From Tetraselmis striata (lineage: Eukaryota; Chlorophyta; Chlorodendrophyceae; Chlorodendrales; Chlorodendraceae): a stretch of DNA of 64,000 nt. Shown piece after piece: positions 46,455-57,963 of this stretch. Positions within the stretch are counted from its first letter, which is position 1, and every line of letters begins with the position of its first letter. Where the stretch lies: positions 1-64,000 of the forward strand of contig VCJN01000739.1 in assembly GCA_006384855.1 (NCBI GenBank), read 5' to 3'. A model generated the notes under the pieces. The model was not told the DNA's origin. It searched no databases and saw only the letters and a program-made list of their open reading frames with translations. A program made the position numbers and the translations under genes.

Positions 46455-49453
46455 TTAATGCCCTGGGAAAGGGTAGTGCTTCTGCGGGCGCCATTGGTGC
46501 TCATCGTTGTCCCACTTGTCGTCCTTGTCGTCGCCCCTGCAGCCCCTCTCCATGGTGAGGTTGCTTTCGTCCGGGTACTTGACGGCTTGCTGAATGCGCT
46601 GGATCGTATTGACGCACAGGATGGACGCCTCCTGGTTGCGGTAGCGGCGGTCATAGCTGGGGCGGCGGCTTCCGTCCTTCTCCCCGGTGTAGTACCGCTG
46701 GTAGGTGGCCTCGCGCTTGTTGTCATCAAACATCTCGACGTACAGGTGCCATGGCTGATATGGGCGGCCGCTCTTCACCTTGCGGTTGGGCTCCTCCAGG
46801 AACCGGAAGCGCCGCACCCAGGTGGCCTTGTCCTCATTGAGTGTCCGCTCTGCAGCTTCTGCCGCCACTCGCTGCATGTCGGGGTCGTCGCCCACGAAGG
46901 CCACACGCGCGCCGCCGCACAGGCCGCAGCGGCTCTCCACGAACATGAAGTCGTCCGCGTAGTAGTCGGTGCCGCGCTCAGGACCGCGGTTGTTGCGCTG
47001 TGAGAGCGTCTGTGTGGGCATTTTGCAAGAAGGATTAGGTGTGAGCTGCCGCTGCAACAACTATAGTAAATCGCCGGGCTGAAGTCAACTCAGGGTAATG
47101 CTGTATGGGGAACGACAGACACTTACGTAGCACATCCCTTTGCACAGGAACCATCCTGCGGGGCACTCGTCATTGGGCCGCCTCTCGCGCTCCCGAAGGA
47201 ACCCCACCCCACGCGCGTTGTCAATGCACTCGTCCACCCAGTCCTTCGGCAGCGGGTCCCTCGGCGGTTGGAAGTTGCAGGTTGGGTACTCCTTGCGCTT
47301 GCGGTAGGTGGGGCGGTGGCGGATGCCTTTGTATGGCGGCTCAAATGTGCCATACACTGGGTCAGCCATCTCGCCACGTGTCTCGGTGATTTCGGGGCAG
47401 ACCATGTCGCTATCATCGGTGCTACAGGTCGTAGACACCGCGCACTCATCTGCAGCACATGGACACTGAGATCAGCAGCCGGGCATTTGGTGTGATTTTG
47501 TGAGGGCACATGTTGCGTATGCGTTGGAGCTTTGGCCACCATCACGGTGGAGCTGGAGCGTACCGACAGCCGACTTGACACCACTGACGTTATCAGGCTC
47601 TATCTCACGCTCGTCGCAGTTCCGCTTGAGGTAACAGCGATTGCGGTCAGAGTTGTACACAAAGGCGCCGCAGCCCTGCCACTGGCGCATGTCGCACCAG
47701 GCTTGGCACTCCGCCAGCGATGTGAACCCCGTCTTGAAGGCGAGGGTGTCACCCAGGCAACCTGTGCGCTCATACAAATTGTATTCCCCGCCGTCCTCTG
47801 GTTCAGCCGAGAAGGTGCTGTCGGAGTCGCTATCGTCCTCCTGCTCAACAAAGGGCTCCGCAGCTGACGAGGTAGACGCGGTGCCGATGGGTCAGCTACA
47901 TTTTTACGGACACGCAGTTACATGGGTGAGAAAGGTACAAGCACCCGCCTGATGCGATGGGAAGGTGGGTAGCTGACTCCACATATACAATATGCGGACG
48001 TACCCAGGGACACGTCCACGCCACTGATGTTGTTGACGTCGCGGGCCCTGTCCTTGCAGTTCGGCGCGAGGAAGCACTTGAGCGACTCGGGGTTGTAGGT
48101 AAATGCACGGCACGCCTTGCGGCGGTCGCACTCGGCGCGGCAAACCTCCACGTCGGAGATGTTCCTCTTCTCCGCTAGCACCAGCGCGACCGCGCACTCG
48201 GTATCTTCATAAAGGGTGTAATTCCGTGGAGTGAATGGCTCCCTCCGCCCCTGGTTTGCAGCCCCCGCCGTGGAGTTGCCACCTGGCTCCTTGGCTCTCA
48301 TCACCTCCTCATCGGCGCTGGCGTTACCGTCGTTATCCTCTTCATCCAGGTCGACGTCCGGCTGATCGTCGACCACCTCGCCCTCCTCGGCATCTCCTTC
48401 CTCCGCTGAGCGCACAGAGGGGGTGAGCATGGGACACGCCGACGACAGGCAGGGCATCTGTTCATACCAGAGTAAAACAAGCTTTGAACTGCAGCTAGTA
48501 TATGACAGCTGGCTAGGCCGAACCGGCCTCACCTTCTGGCTCTTCGACCTCGGCGAGGGGAACCTCGCCGCTAACGTTTCCTGTCTGCTCCCCGCGGGCG
48601 TTGCAAGATTCCGCCAGGAAGCAGCGCTCGGTGGAAGAGCTCCAAGTGAAGGCGAGGCAACGGGGCTCGTCCTCGCACAAGGCGCGGCACAACACCGCGC
48701 CACTGATGTCGCTGACCTCCAGGAAGCTGCCATCCAAGCATTCTTCATCGATGAGGAAGACAGAGGAATCGCCTTCTCGGCGGTCCAGATTCTCCGCCAC
48801 AAGGCGGGGCTCCTCAGGGACCAACGCGATGTCGGTCTCGAGTCGCACGCCAGCAGCTGGCTGCGCTGCTTCGACCATTGAGGGGGTGAGGGAGTAGCCG
48901 CCATCGGCTTCGGCATCTTCGTCTGGAACGATCGGGTCAGAGGCGACCTCTTAACATGCCAGGCTGGCTTCGGAACGTACCGCCTAACTACCGCCGCCGC
49001 TTAAATTCATGACCGCACTGGCGGATTGGCGCGGCTCCTCCGCCGGCGGACGGAAAGCGGAGGGGAAAGTGGCCGACAGCTAGAAATCATGATATCCAAA
49101 GAAGAGACAAGATAGCGCGCAGGTAAGCGGGCAGATTCATCACGGGCAGAGGGGTATGTTTGCACAATAACCCTTCGCTGCGGCGGCAACCGTCCAAGGA
49201 CGATGATGCGCGATTTACGCTTGGAGTTGTTAAACGACGCAGCAAGGAGGGGCCAGCACCTCGAGGCACCGAACCCAATAAGTCGTCGCGGCATCGGGCC
49301 GCCGAGGGGGCAAGTGTGTGCAAGGAAGCGGGAGGAGCAGGGGCAAGCACCTTTCAGAGACCGGCAATAGGTTCCACTCACAAGCGCTCCAAAGACGATC
49401 GCCAGCAGGATGAGCGTGAGACGAGTCGCCGCGCCGGCGGCTGTGGTCCCCAT
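46455..49453 (-). CDS. Secreted three-PAN/Apple-domain protein
   Basis: Six exons on the minus strand (49453-49351, 48922-48533, 48405-48004, 47863-47564, 47449-47127, 47009-46455) join in phase to 690 aa. The N-terminus is a signal peptide or anchor (TRLTLILLAIVFGALVSG). Three PAN/Apple-type units follow at about residues 75-140, 225-297 and 330-397. Each has the C...C...C..F.(W/Y)....CFL/CYL.C pattern, for example CRALCEDEPRCLAFTW and CRAECDRRKACRAFTY, and each ends NVSGV or NISGV. The units are joined by acidic linkers (DLDEEDNDGN, EQEDDSDSDS). The C-terminal 290 residues hold paired cysteines (KDWVDECIDNARG, FLCKGMCY, CGLCGG) and end in a charged tail. PAN domains bind carbohydrate or protein, so a cell-surface or matrix role is likely. 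One linker of two to three exons per domain fits exon duplication. The C-terminal part matches no family I know. Confidence 0.82.
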
Positions 49454-50625
49454 CGTCACTGTTTGGAGAATGGCCGGCGGCAGCCTTGGCAATTGATGGG
49501 TGAGCTCGAGGCGCACGGAAAATCGGTAGAGATCGTCGAATGAACGAGCAACTACACGCCCTCTCCGCAGATCGCTTGATAAGTATCATCACCTGCAACC
49601 AGTGGGGCTGCAAGCTGCTGGTTGCGATTGTCCCCCGCGGGGCGCTGATGATTCCAGTCGCTACCTGATGCGGCGCTGCTGCTCGAGAACCCGCACGTGT
49701 GCGCCCGCATATAGCAGAACGATGATATAGTCGCTAATCCTATGCAGCAGTCGCTACGGCCCTACCGCCTGTACGTGATGTGAAAAAGTATTGATACACC
49801 AGTACCTTGTAATTACCGGTAGTACCGGGTACGAGCACGGAAGATGTCACCTAGCAGCACATAGCGACTATATAGGTAAAAAACCGATACCGCCGGCGGC
49901 GGAACATATAATCCTAATGATATAGTACATCTCCAGCACTCACGCTATCTCCAGCATATTAATCCCAACTACGGTAGGTGGGATCCCATCCCACCTTGCT
50001 TTGTACAGCTGGGATGCATCCCATATGGCGGCAAGGAATCCTTGATAGCAGTGTCTCCGCCGAGATTATAATCCTTATTATAATTATTGATTACATGTGC
50101 TAGCTGCAAAATTCAAGAAATCCATGCAGAAATCCAGAAGAAAATCCGAGATAATAATTAAAATATTAATATTAGTAATAGCAATGTTTTTTTTTCACCC
50201 CCGGGACAGGACTGGCACCAGTGATTATAGCAATATATGTAGAGGACCTTTCCGACTGTCCTTTTCTGGCGATCTCCTGATATCTCCTTAAGTTCCTTAA
50301 GTTCCTGGCAGCTAAGTGACTTCGTGGTTCCCTTGGCTCCTTCTTGGTTCTTGGCTCCCTGTCCTCCTGCTCGACCTTGGTTTCAGGCTTATGTCTCTCT
50401 TTTGCTGGCAACCTTTCATATATATATATATAGTTGCTGTTAGTTCTGTTGTAGTGCGCTTTTGCGAAAGCCCTGATGTAATTTAGTACAATCCTGATAT
50501 CTCCTCCTGCAGCTAGCGCATGTAAATATATTGTTGGCAATGTTACAAAGCAGTAGGGGGTAGTGCATAATGACTGTTTTTGGTGCGCATGTGCTTAAGC
50601 ACTGATGTAATTAAGGTGTCGTTAT
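49454..50625. other. Upstream of the PAN gene; repeat fragments
   Basis: 49977-50032 holds near-palindromes (GGTGGGATCCCATCCCACC and GGGATGCATCCC). 50090-50130 and 50260-50300 carry pieces of the retroelement tail family (ttacatgtgctagctgcaaaa, gatatctcc). 50310-50430 is a partial copy of the 27.3-27.7 kb tandem unit. No gene is called. Confidence 0.5.
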
Positions 50626-53094
50626 GATCTAAACGTGTTTATGGGGTTTCCTAACGGACTATAGCTGTCCTAGTGCGACCCGTACGGTCTGTAGTGGTTT
50701 CAAGCCGTTACCATCGGGGTTTGGTACGGGCTACCCCATCGCCCGCGAGCTCTGCGCTCCCGGCCGGGGAGCTACTTAGGACAGCCACCAGCAGCTCGTC
50801 TGCCATCTTCCAGCTCGCTGCCTTCGGCAGCGGCTTCGCGTACTTGTGCGCGCGAGGGTCACTGAGGCTGAACAAGTCCGCACCGAGGTTCATCCACCCG
50901 GTAGTGAGTCGTCGTGCCGCGCACATGCGTTACAACATCAGGCAGCGACAGACAGCCCCTCGGTAGTGTGGTTTTCCCTACTAGTGCGCCCGAGGTCGTT
51001 TTCCGTTTTTGCCCTGGCTTTGCAGCTGGGACGTTTTCGGATGGCGATGCGCACGGCAAGGAATTGGAGCTGGGGGGTCCCCGTTGGGGGGGGTTAAACC
51101 TCAACACCCGAAGTCGAGTCGCAATACAGGCCTTCGGTGCTCCCGCAGTGGAGCGCCCTCTCGCAGTAGTCAACTCTTGAGGTTTAGGTGAGGTGGACGC
51201 GCTCGGCACCATGGCCGCTGCTCGTCACGGTTGTCAACGACGACAACTACGCCCACCGCAACAAATCGGCGCGGACGGAGGAGGACGTCCGCGTCGTCGG
51301 GGCGACCACTTGTTGTCCCGCAAGACACTGCAACCCAGTCCCCGTGTCCTCGCAGCACGGCGCCGTGGCATCAACGGTCGTTACATGCCGTGGTTTTCCG
51401 GAACTACTCGCGTAATTGGCATGTTACATGGGTGGCGCCGCTCACGCGCCGGTGTTTTGAGAGGGCTCGTTGCCCTCGCCCCAATGAAGCTTCAGCAACG
51501 TTTGCTGTGGTCGCAGTGGGAGGCGTTTGTGCGGCCCGTGCCGATGCGTCTCCGACGTCTCCTACTCCAACGTCGTCGTCACAAGGACCACGACAACCTG
51601 CAGCTGCCCGCCGGGGGGCAGCTCTACTACCACCTGGCGTGCCTGGCGTCTCGTGGTACGTAACTACCCTTGGCCAACTCTGGGTTTGGGACTTCGGCGG
51701 CCGTCGCTGGTGCAGCAGCAGCGGCCGCCTCGTCGTCACCCTCGCTCCGACATCGATCATTGGCATCGTTACGGGCCGGCATAGGCTACAAGGGCCTCTA
51801 CGCCGGCCAACCCGCTTCCAACGTCACGGCAACGCATCTGTGACAACACGAGCTGCTTGCCGGGGGACAGCTCCGCCACCTAACGCGACTTGTGCGTTTC
51901 GTGGCATCATCCTAAGCCTACGCCTTGTGGGTTGGTCAGCAGCCGTCGTTGGTGCAGCAACGGCGGTCGGCTCACCGCTCTCCGCGAAGAAAGACCCACG
52001 GCGACAGCTAACCGAGTCGGCGGGTCTTCTGCGACGTCGCCGACAACCGACCCCGACACACCTGAACCGGTACGGCACGACCACACAGGGTTCCACATTT
52101 CCGCGCCCTCATCAGCGTTGTGCGTTTCACCCGCCGCTCTTCGCGCAAGGGGGCGAAACAACCACCGCTGGTGATGACAGCAGCAGTACATCGCTGTCAT
52201 CGCGAGTTGTTGCGTGTCCACCCCTCGTAACGTGCATCGCCAGTAAAGGTACAGGGTACGAGTTTCCATCGCGTCGGGTACAGTGCACCAGTACTTCACC
52301 TGACTGTACTCGGCGCGCTCGCGCGCTCATGCGCGCAGCTGTACTCGTCCTACTCGTGCTTGTGCCGCTGCTTTGCTGGGCGCTCGTCGCCAACTTGGGC
52401 TTTGCTACCCCTGCTGCTTCTACTGGCCTGCAGTTCCGGCTCGTGCCGCACGCCACCATGGCGCGCAACCAATGCTATAGGGCGCCGTCGGGAGACGGCG
52501 CCTTAATTCCGCGACACGTCCGGCCTATGTCATGCCGGCGTCAACATCTCCCGCCCGCGTCTGATGCGCCTGCGCCTCGATCGAGGTCCTCTTGGCGCGA
52601 GACCCCTCTACAACTCCAGACATGCATCTTCCGCCTTCGTCTGGTCGGCACGCCTGCCGACTGCCCACGCTCGCAGTCGTAAACGAACCGCGTGTAAACT
52701 GGCAAAACCAGACTCGAATGCATGATTGAAATGATCTAAACGTGTTTATGGGGTTTCCTAACGGACTATAGCTGTCCTAGTGCGACCCGTACGGTCTGTA
52801 GTGGTTTCAAGCCGTTACCATCGGGGTTTGGTACGGGCTACCCCATCGCCCGCGAGCCCTGCGCTTCCGGCCGGGGAGCTACTTAGGACAGCCACCAGCA
52901 GCTCGTCTGCCATCTTCCAGCTCGCTGCCTTCGGCAGCGCCCTCCCGTTTTCCGCCTCCGCCCTGCGGGCTCCTCCTCCGACATTCCCTCCCCTTTCGCT
53001 CAACCTTCCTAGCCATAAAATGGCGCTTTTCCGTGTAAAACAGCCTCCGTACGCTTTTTGGCAGAACTAGACTCGAATGCATGACGATTGAAAT
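50626..53094 (+). mobile_element. Element X, copy B (uninterrupted)
   Basis: Two units in tandem. Unit 1, 50626-52732, starts GATCTAAACGTGTTTATGGG and ends ACTCGAATGCATGATTGAAA. Unit 2, 52733-53094, has the same first 200 or so bases, then a short different 3' part, and ends GCAGAACTAGACTCGAATGC. Inside unit 1 a segment of about 260 bp (from about 51565) is repeated with divergence from about 51820. Both carry a caacgtc...gcccgccggggggcagctc-type block followed by gtgcagca-cggc-gcc. The 483-codon frame at 51231-52682 is not preserved in copy A. No enzyme domain is seen. Flanks differ from copy A, so the whole two-unit array seems to have been copied or moved as one. Confidence 0.78.
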
Positions 53095-53519
53095 TGTAAG
53101 GATTACTGCAGGGTAAAGGTACAGTACTGGTAGCAGCAGCAGGGCGGCGCGCGCACCGAGGTGCGCGCGGGCGGCGAAGTCTTATCTCGTCATCACGCCA
53201 CTACGACTGCCGCCAGTTAGTACCGGTACGGAACGGTGCGCTGGTACCAGGAACCGCCTCATATCGTTCGGCATTATCTGTATGGGACAATCCTTGCTGG
53301 TCGCAATAACGTCGTAACCACAGGTACCAGGTACCGTACCAGTAGTTTGGGGGATTTGATACAACTTATCCCCGGCCGGGCGGGGCAGATCATCGCATCA
53401 CCGCCGCGAATCCAACGCCAATATCTGACAAAATATCTGCACTGATCCTGCTACTGCACTAGTCCCTTACTGATCCTCGTCGTCAAATTAACAGCAGCAG
53501 GATTGTTCGGTTTCGAAGG
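53095..53519. other. GTAC-rich spacer
   Basis: 53110-53350 is crowded with ggtaccag, taccggtac and gtaccgtacc words. No gene is seen. Confidence 0.4.
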
Positions 53520-53523
53520 TGCA

Positions 53524-53640
53524 ATTTAGTCTAGTTCTGCCAAAAGGATGCGGAGGCTGGTTTACAGGGAAGAAGCTCCTTTTTAAAAGGAAGAGGCTAC
53601 CCTTTTGGCAAAACTAGACTCGATTGAACGTACGTTTGAA
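53524..53640. repeat. Small inverted-repeat unit with element X ends
   Basis: tctagttctgccaaaagg at 53529 is the inverse of ccttttggcaaaactagact at 53609-53629. The right end carries the element X 3' signature (ggcaaaactagactcgattg). It looks like a 115-bp foldback miniature of the family. Confidence 0.6.
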
Positions 53641-53819
53641 ACCTAACAATCTTAGAATCATGTTATGTGATTACATGCGCTAGCTGCAACATTCAAGAAA
53701 TCCATACAGAAATCCAGAAGGAAATCCAGCTACGGGCCACCAGAGGCGAGAATCGCTATGGCAGCGACCGACCAGGCATCGCCACCCGACACCCGCCGCT
53801 CCATGCTATACAGACGCAC

Positions 53820-53927
53820 CCCTCCCCAACACACAATCCCGGGCCACTCCAATAGCGGCACTAGGCCGAATTTGAGGTGGCCGACAGGAAAAAAGCTTCG
53901 AAGAGGTCTCGCATCAAGAAGCGGAGG

Positions 53928-53964
<37 letters not shown>

Positions 53965-54130
53965 CTCAACTCAAAACGGGGCGGGTAACCGAAGCGATGC
54001 GGGCCTCCCAGAGCCAATTCCGCCGCCAGCTCGGTCGCATCCCCTTCTTCCGAACGCAGAACTCCCTCCCTAGCACAATACCCCGGGACACTCCAATAGC
54101 GGCACTTGGCCGAATGTGAGGTGGAGGCGC
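53820..54130 (+). repeat. Direct repeat, spacing about 243 bp
   Basis: The segment cgggccactccaatagcggcactaggccgaat near 53843 recurs as cgggacactccaatagcggcacttggccgaat near 54085, with similar upstream sequence. A G34 run (53930-53963) lies between them. Confidence 0.7.
53930..53963 (+). repeat. Poly(G) run, G34
   Basis: Uninterrupted G run between the two 54-kb direct repeats. Confidence 0.95.
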
Positions 54131-54419
54131 CGAAACAACAGGAAGGGAGAGGGTGCTCAACGAACAGCGAACGGGGAGTTGACCGGACCACCAACGATAT
54201 AAGACGTCGTCGGTGTCCAGCTCGCATTGTTCCTCCGCGGCAGTGGCAGCACGGGCGGGGCCAAGGTTACCAAGGTTCCACCCGTGCACGAGCCCCGTCC
54301 CCACCCCGGCCGAGGATGGAGGCGGAGGGAGGGTTTTTCGCGATTCAAAGGGCTGAGGACGGTCGCTCGTCGGGTCCACTCAGTCGGAGCGAGGGTGGGT
54401 GGGTGGTTATATGATATAT

Positions 54420-56005
54420 GATCTAAACGTGTTTATGGGGTTTCCCAACAATTCAATGTCTTAGTGCGACCCGTACGGTCTATTGATGGTTTCAACCGGT
54501 TAGGCTACCGGTACCATCGGGTTTCAGTACGGGCTGCCTCGCCGCCTGCGAGCCCTGCGCTCGTCCCGGCGGCCGGGAAGCTACTAAGGACAGCCAACAC
54601 CAGCAGCTCGTCTGCCATCTTCCAGCTCGCAGCCTTCGGCAGCCAGCCTTCGGCAGCCAGCCAGCCAGCCTTCGCGTACTTGTGCGCGCGAGGGTCACAG
54701 AGGCTGAACAAGTCCGCACCGAGGTTCACCCACTTGGTAGTGAGTCATCGTGCCGCGCACATGCGTTACGCCATCATGCCGCGACAGACAGCATCTCGGT
54801 ATAATGTGGTTTTCCCTACTCGTGCGCCCGAAGTCGTATTCCATTTTTGCCCTGGCTTTGCAGCTGGGGCGCTTTTGGATAGCGGTGCGTACGGCAAGGA
54901 ATTGGAGCTGGGGGGGTCCCCGTTGGCGGGATTTATAAACCTCAACACCCGAAGTCGAGTCGCAGTACAGGCTTCCGGGGCTCCCGCAATGGAGCACTCT
55001 CTCGCTATAGTCAACTCTTGGGGTTAGGTGAGGGGGACGCGCTCGGCACCATGGCTGCCGCTCGTCACAATCTTCAACGACGACAACTATGCCTACCGCA
55101 ACAAATCGGCGCGGACGGAGGAGGACGTCCGTTCGTCGTCGGGGCGGCCAGTTGCTGTCCCGCAAGACACTTCAATCTGGTCCGCGTGTCCTCGCAGCAA
55201 GGCGTCGTGGCATCAACGGGCGTTACACGCTGTGGTTTTCCGTAACTACTCATCGCGCAATTGCTCCGTTACGAGGGTGGCGCCGCTCATGCGCCGGTAT
55301 TTTGAGAGGGCTCGTTGCCCTCATCGCCCTAATCTTGTCGCAGCAACGTTTGCTGTGGTCGCATTGACAGGCGTTTGCGCGGCTCGTCCCGGCGCGTCTC
55401 CGACGCCTACTACTGTAACATCTTCGTCACAAGAATCATGACAACCTGCAGCTGTCCGCCGGGGGGCAGCTCTACCACTCACCTCGCGTGCTTGACGTAT
55501 CGTGGCCGTAACTACTACCCCTCGCTGACTCATCCGGGTTTGGGACCTCGGCAACCGTCGCGGGTGCAGCAGCGGCGGCCGCCTCGTCTTCATCTCGCCC
55601 TCGACAAGTCGACATCATTAACATCGTTACGGGCCGGCTTAGGCTACCAAGGCCTCTACGCCGGCCATCTTGTTTCTGACGTCACGACATCTCATATGTG
55701 ACAACACGACGAGCTGTCCGCCGTCGGAGAGCTCCGCCACCTAACGCGACTTGTGCATTTCGTGTCGTCATCATAAGCTCGCGAGTTGTAAGGTGGTCGG
55801 CAGCCGTCGCCGGTGCAGCATCGTCGGCCGCCTCACCGCACTCCGCGAAGCAAGACCCGCGGCGACAGCTTACCGAGTCGGCGGGTCTTCTTCGACGTCG
55901 CCGACAACCGATCCCGACACACCTACGAGCCGGTACGACACGACCACACTGGGTCCCGCGTTCCCGCGCCCCTAAGCGTCGTGCGTTTCACGCGCCGAAA
56001 CTGAA
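54420..56005 (+). mobile_element. Element X, copy C (diverged, 3'-truncated)
   Basis: It starts GATCTAAACGTGTTTATGGG and follows copy B with many substitutions and indels up to about the equivalent of 52137, where it meets sequence next to the LINE 3' end. It has an open frame of 188 codons (54464-55027). The same product is recognisable but split over two frames in copy B: PEVVFRFCPGFAAG against PEVVFHFCPGFAAG, GKELELGG in both, and LNTRSRVAIQAFGAPAVE against LNTRSRVAVQASGAPAME. This is the only part of element X where a protein may have been under selection. Confidence 0.7.
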
Positions 56006-57156
56006 CTTGAAGTTGATTTACAACATGTTGACTTGCTGCTCTCCACTGCCCAAGCCGAGTTGCTTTTAGGACCTGCTTTATCCAACCGCTGTGGGAACCC
56101 TAGGGATTACGGATGTAGCTTCCGGCCTTCCTCATTGTCGCCCGCGCCCCTCCTCCTTCCATGCCGCTTGGTATTGTCCCCCCCCTGCCGTGGCGCGCGG
56201 GGGTGTCGTGTCCGGTGGTCTGCGGAAGCGTGTGGGTGTGCGTGCGGGGTTTGTGGGAGGTACTGGGGTTGGAAATGGCAGGTTTGAGGGACTGTCGGGA
56301 TATGCGGAGGAGAGTATGTAGCCATCCGATTGAGTGTCGTTTCCTACAGAGGCGGCGGATTGCATCGGCGTTGGGAGGCGGAGGGGGTTTGTCTGGGGGT
56401 TGCTTCTTGCTGGGGCGGGGGACCGTGAGGCTATGGTTGGCTTCTAGTGTGAGTTTGTGCAAGGTGCCGCTGCCGTTGAGGGTGACGGGGATGATTTCAA
56501 TCGGACACTGCCAGCCTTGTTGACGTAGGGTGCTCACCATGTGTTAGTATTTTTCGCGGATGAGAGCGTGCACGGTGGCATGATTGAGATGAGTACCATA
56601 TTTGAACACGATTATATGTATCTATTTGGACTGCTCTAGGATCGGTGCCGGGAGATATGGTTTTGGTGGCCGGGTCCCAATCGAATCCGACGCTGCGTAC
56701 TGCGTCCGGCTTGCAGTGTTTAGGGCGGAGGTGGGGGGTAGCATGGTCATCGGGAGCATGGTGGGTGTTTGGGCGGCGCTAGTAGGACCTTCGGTTGCCC
56801 CTTCTTGGGCGTCCGCGAGGCGATCGGGGATGTTGATGCATGGGACTATGTGTGTGATTCTGTCGGTTAGATTGGAGATCGGGGTGTCTCTGTCGGGGGA
56901 GGAGAAATCAGCCACAGGTTTGTTTCCCGCGTCCGTGGATAGTACGTGCTAGCAACCGCCGTTCATGACTTCCAGCTCGCGTTGATGAGGAGGAGTTTAA
57001 GCGTGCTATTGTGTCGGTCTGTCTTTAGGCCGGCCATGGAGGGGCAATTGTCTGCCATGCGGCCGTTGCTGAGGTGTTGTCCGCATTACTTCCCGCATGT
57101 GAAAGCCGGCTCGCCTTTGCGTCTCATTCGGCTTGAGTGTGTTCCCCACATGAATT

Positions 57157-57963
57157 TCAGCGTGGGATTTTTTCCGAGGTGGTGATGTCCGACGGGGTGA
57201 CTAGGTCCGGCATTACATCTGTGGCCAACGCCTGGTCAATGAGGTGGGAGTGTAGGGTTTCGTCGGAGGCGTCGCAGCCTACTGTAACGTTGGCGTGTTT
57301 CCGGAGGGCGGCTTTCAAGTTGTGGGGGGCGTGAGTGGTGGTCGGCGCGCCTTGGCATGGGTTCAGCCACACGTCATCGGTTGATTCGGGAGTTGCGCCT
57401 GCGGTTACGATAGTGTCAGGTGGGATTGTCCCGTTGGCTACTTCGTTGGCGTCGGTGTCGGCTTGGTCGTTGCCCTCGACCCCAATATGGGCTTTGACTT
57501 TCTGGAGGATGGTTCGGAGTCCCAAATCCGCTCGGTTTCGGAGTTGGAATACTATATGTTCGAGTAGTATTTTGTGAGCGTGGCGTCGTAAGGTGACCGG
57601 CCGGTACATCATGCGCTCTATGAGGTGAAGGGAGATTGCGCTATCTGAGAGGATGTACTTCGGAAGGTCAGACTCGAGTGCCACCGATATGGCGGCCAGT
57701 TCGGCACTATTGATGGTGCGGCGAACATTGTTTGCGTCCACTCCCACTGCGATGGGCTTACTTCCCAGCATGTAGATCCCGGTGCCGATTCCCACTGCTC
57801 CGCCGCGGTGGATGCGGGAGCCGTAGGTGTATATGTAAAGCGTTTCTGGTCGTGCCGTCGTTCCATGGGTTGTGAGGACGGGATTGGCGACGTCAGCGGG
57901 CGGAGTTGCAGTGCGGCGGGTGGTATATGCCAGTCGCGAGGCGGTCTGGGAAGACGGCGGCAT
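57157..57963 (-). pseudogene. LINE RNase H domain
   Basis: An open frame of 268 codons. RNase H landmarks: YTYGSR at the position of the usual TDGS (first Asp replaced by Tyr, bases 57823-57825), TINSAELAAISVALE with the catalytic Glu, YILSDSAISLHL with the second Asp, and VKAHIGVEGNDQADTDANEV with the last Asp and the conserved His. The C-terminal part (HSHLIDQALATDVMPDLVTP) is the usual extension. The downstream frame at 56540-56100 continues the protein. Confidence 0.82.

Noticed and set aside
51231..52682. 483-codon ORF in element X copy B as a protein
   Set aside because: The nearly identical copy A carries indels that shift this frame repeatedly. The frame has no motif, and long frames are expected in DNA this GC-rich.
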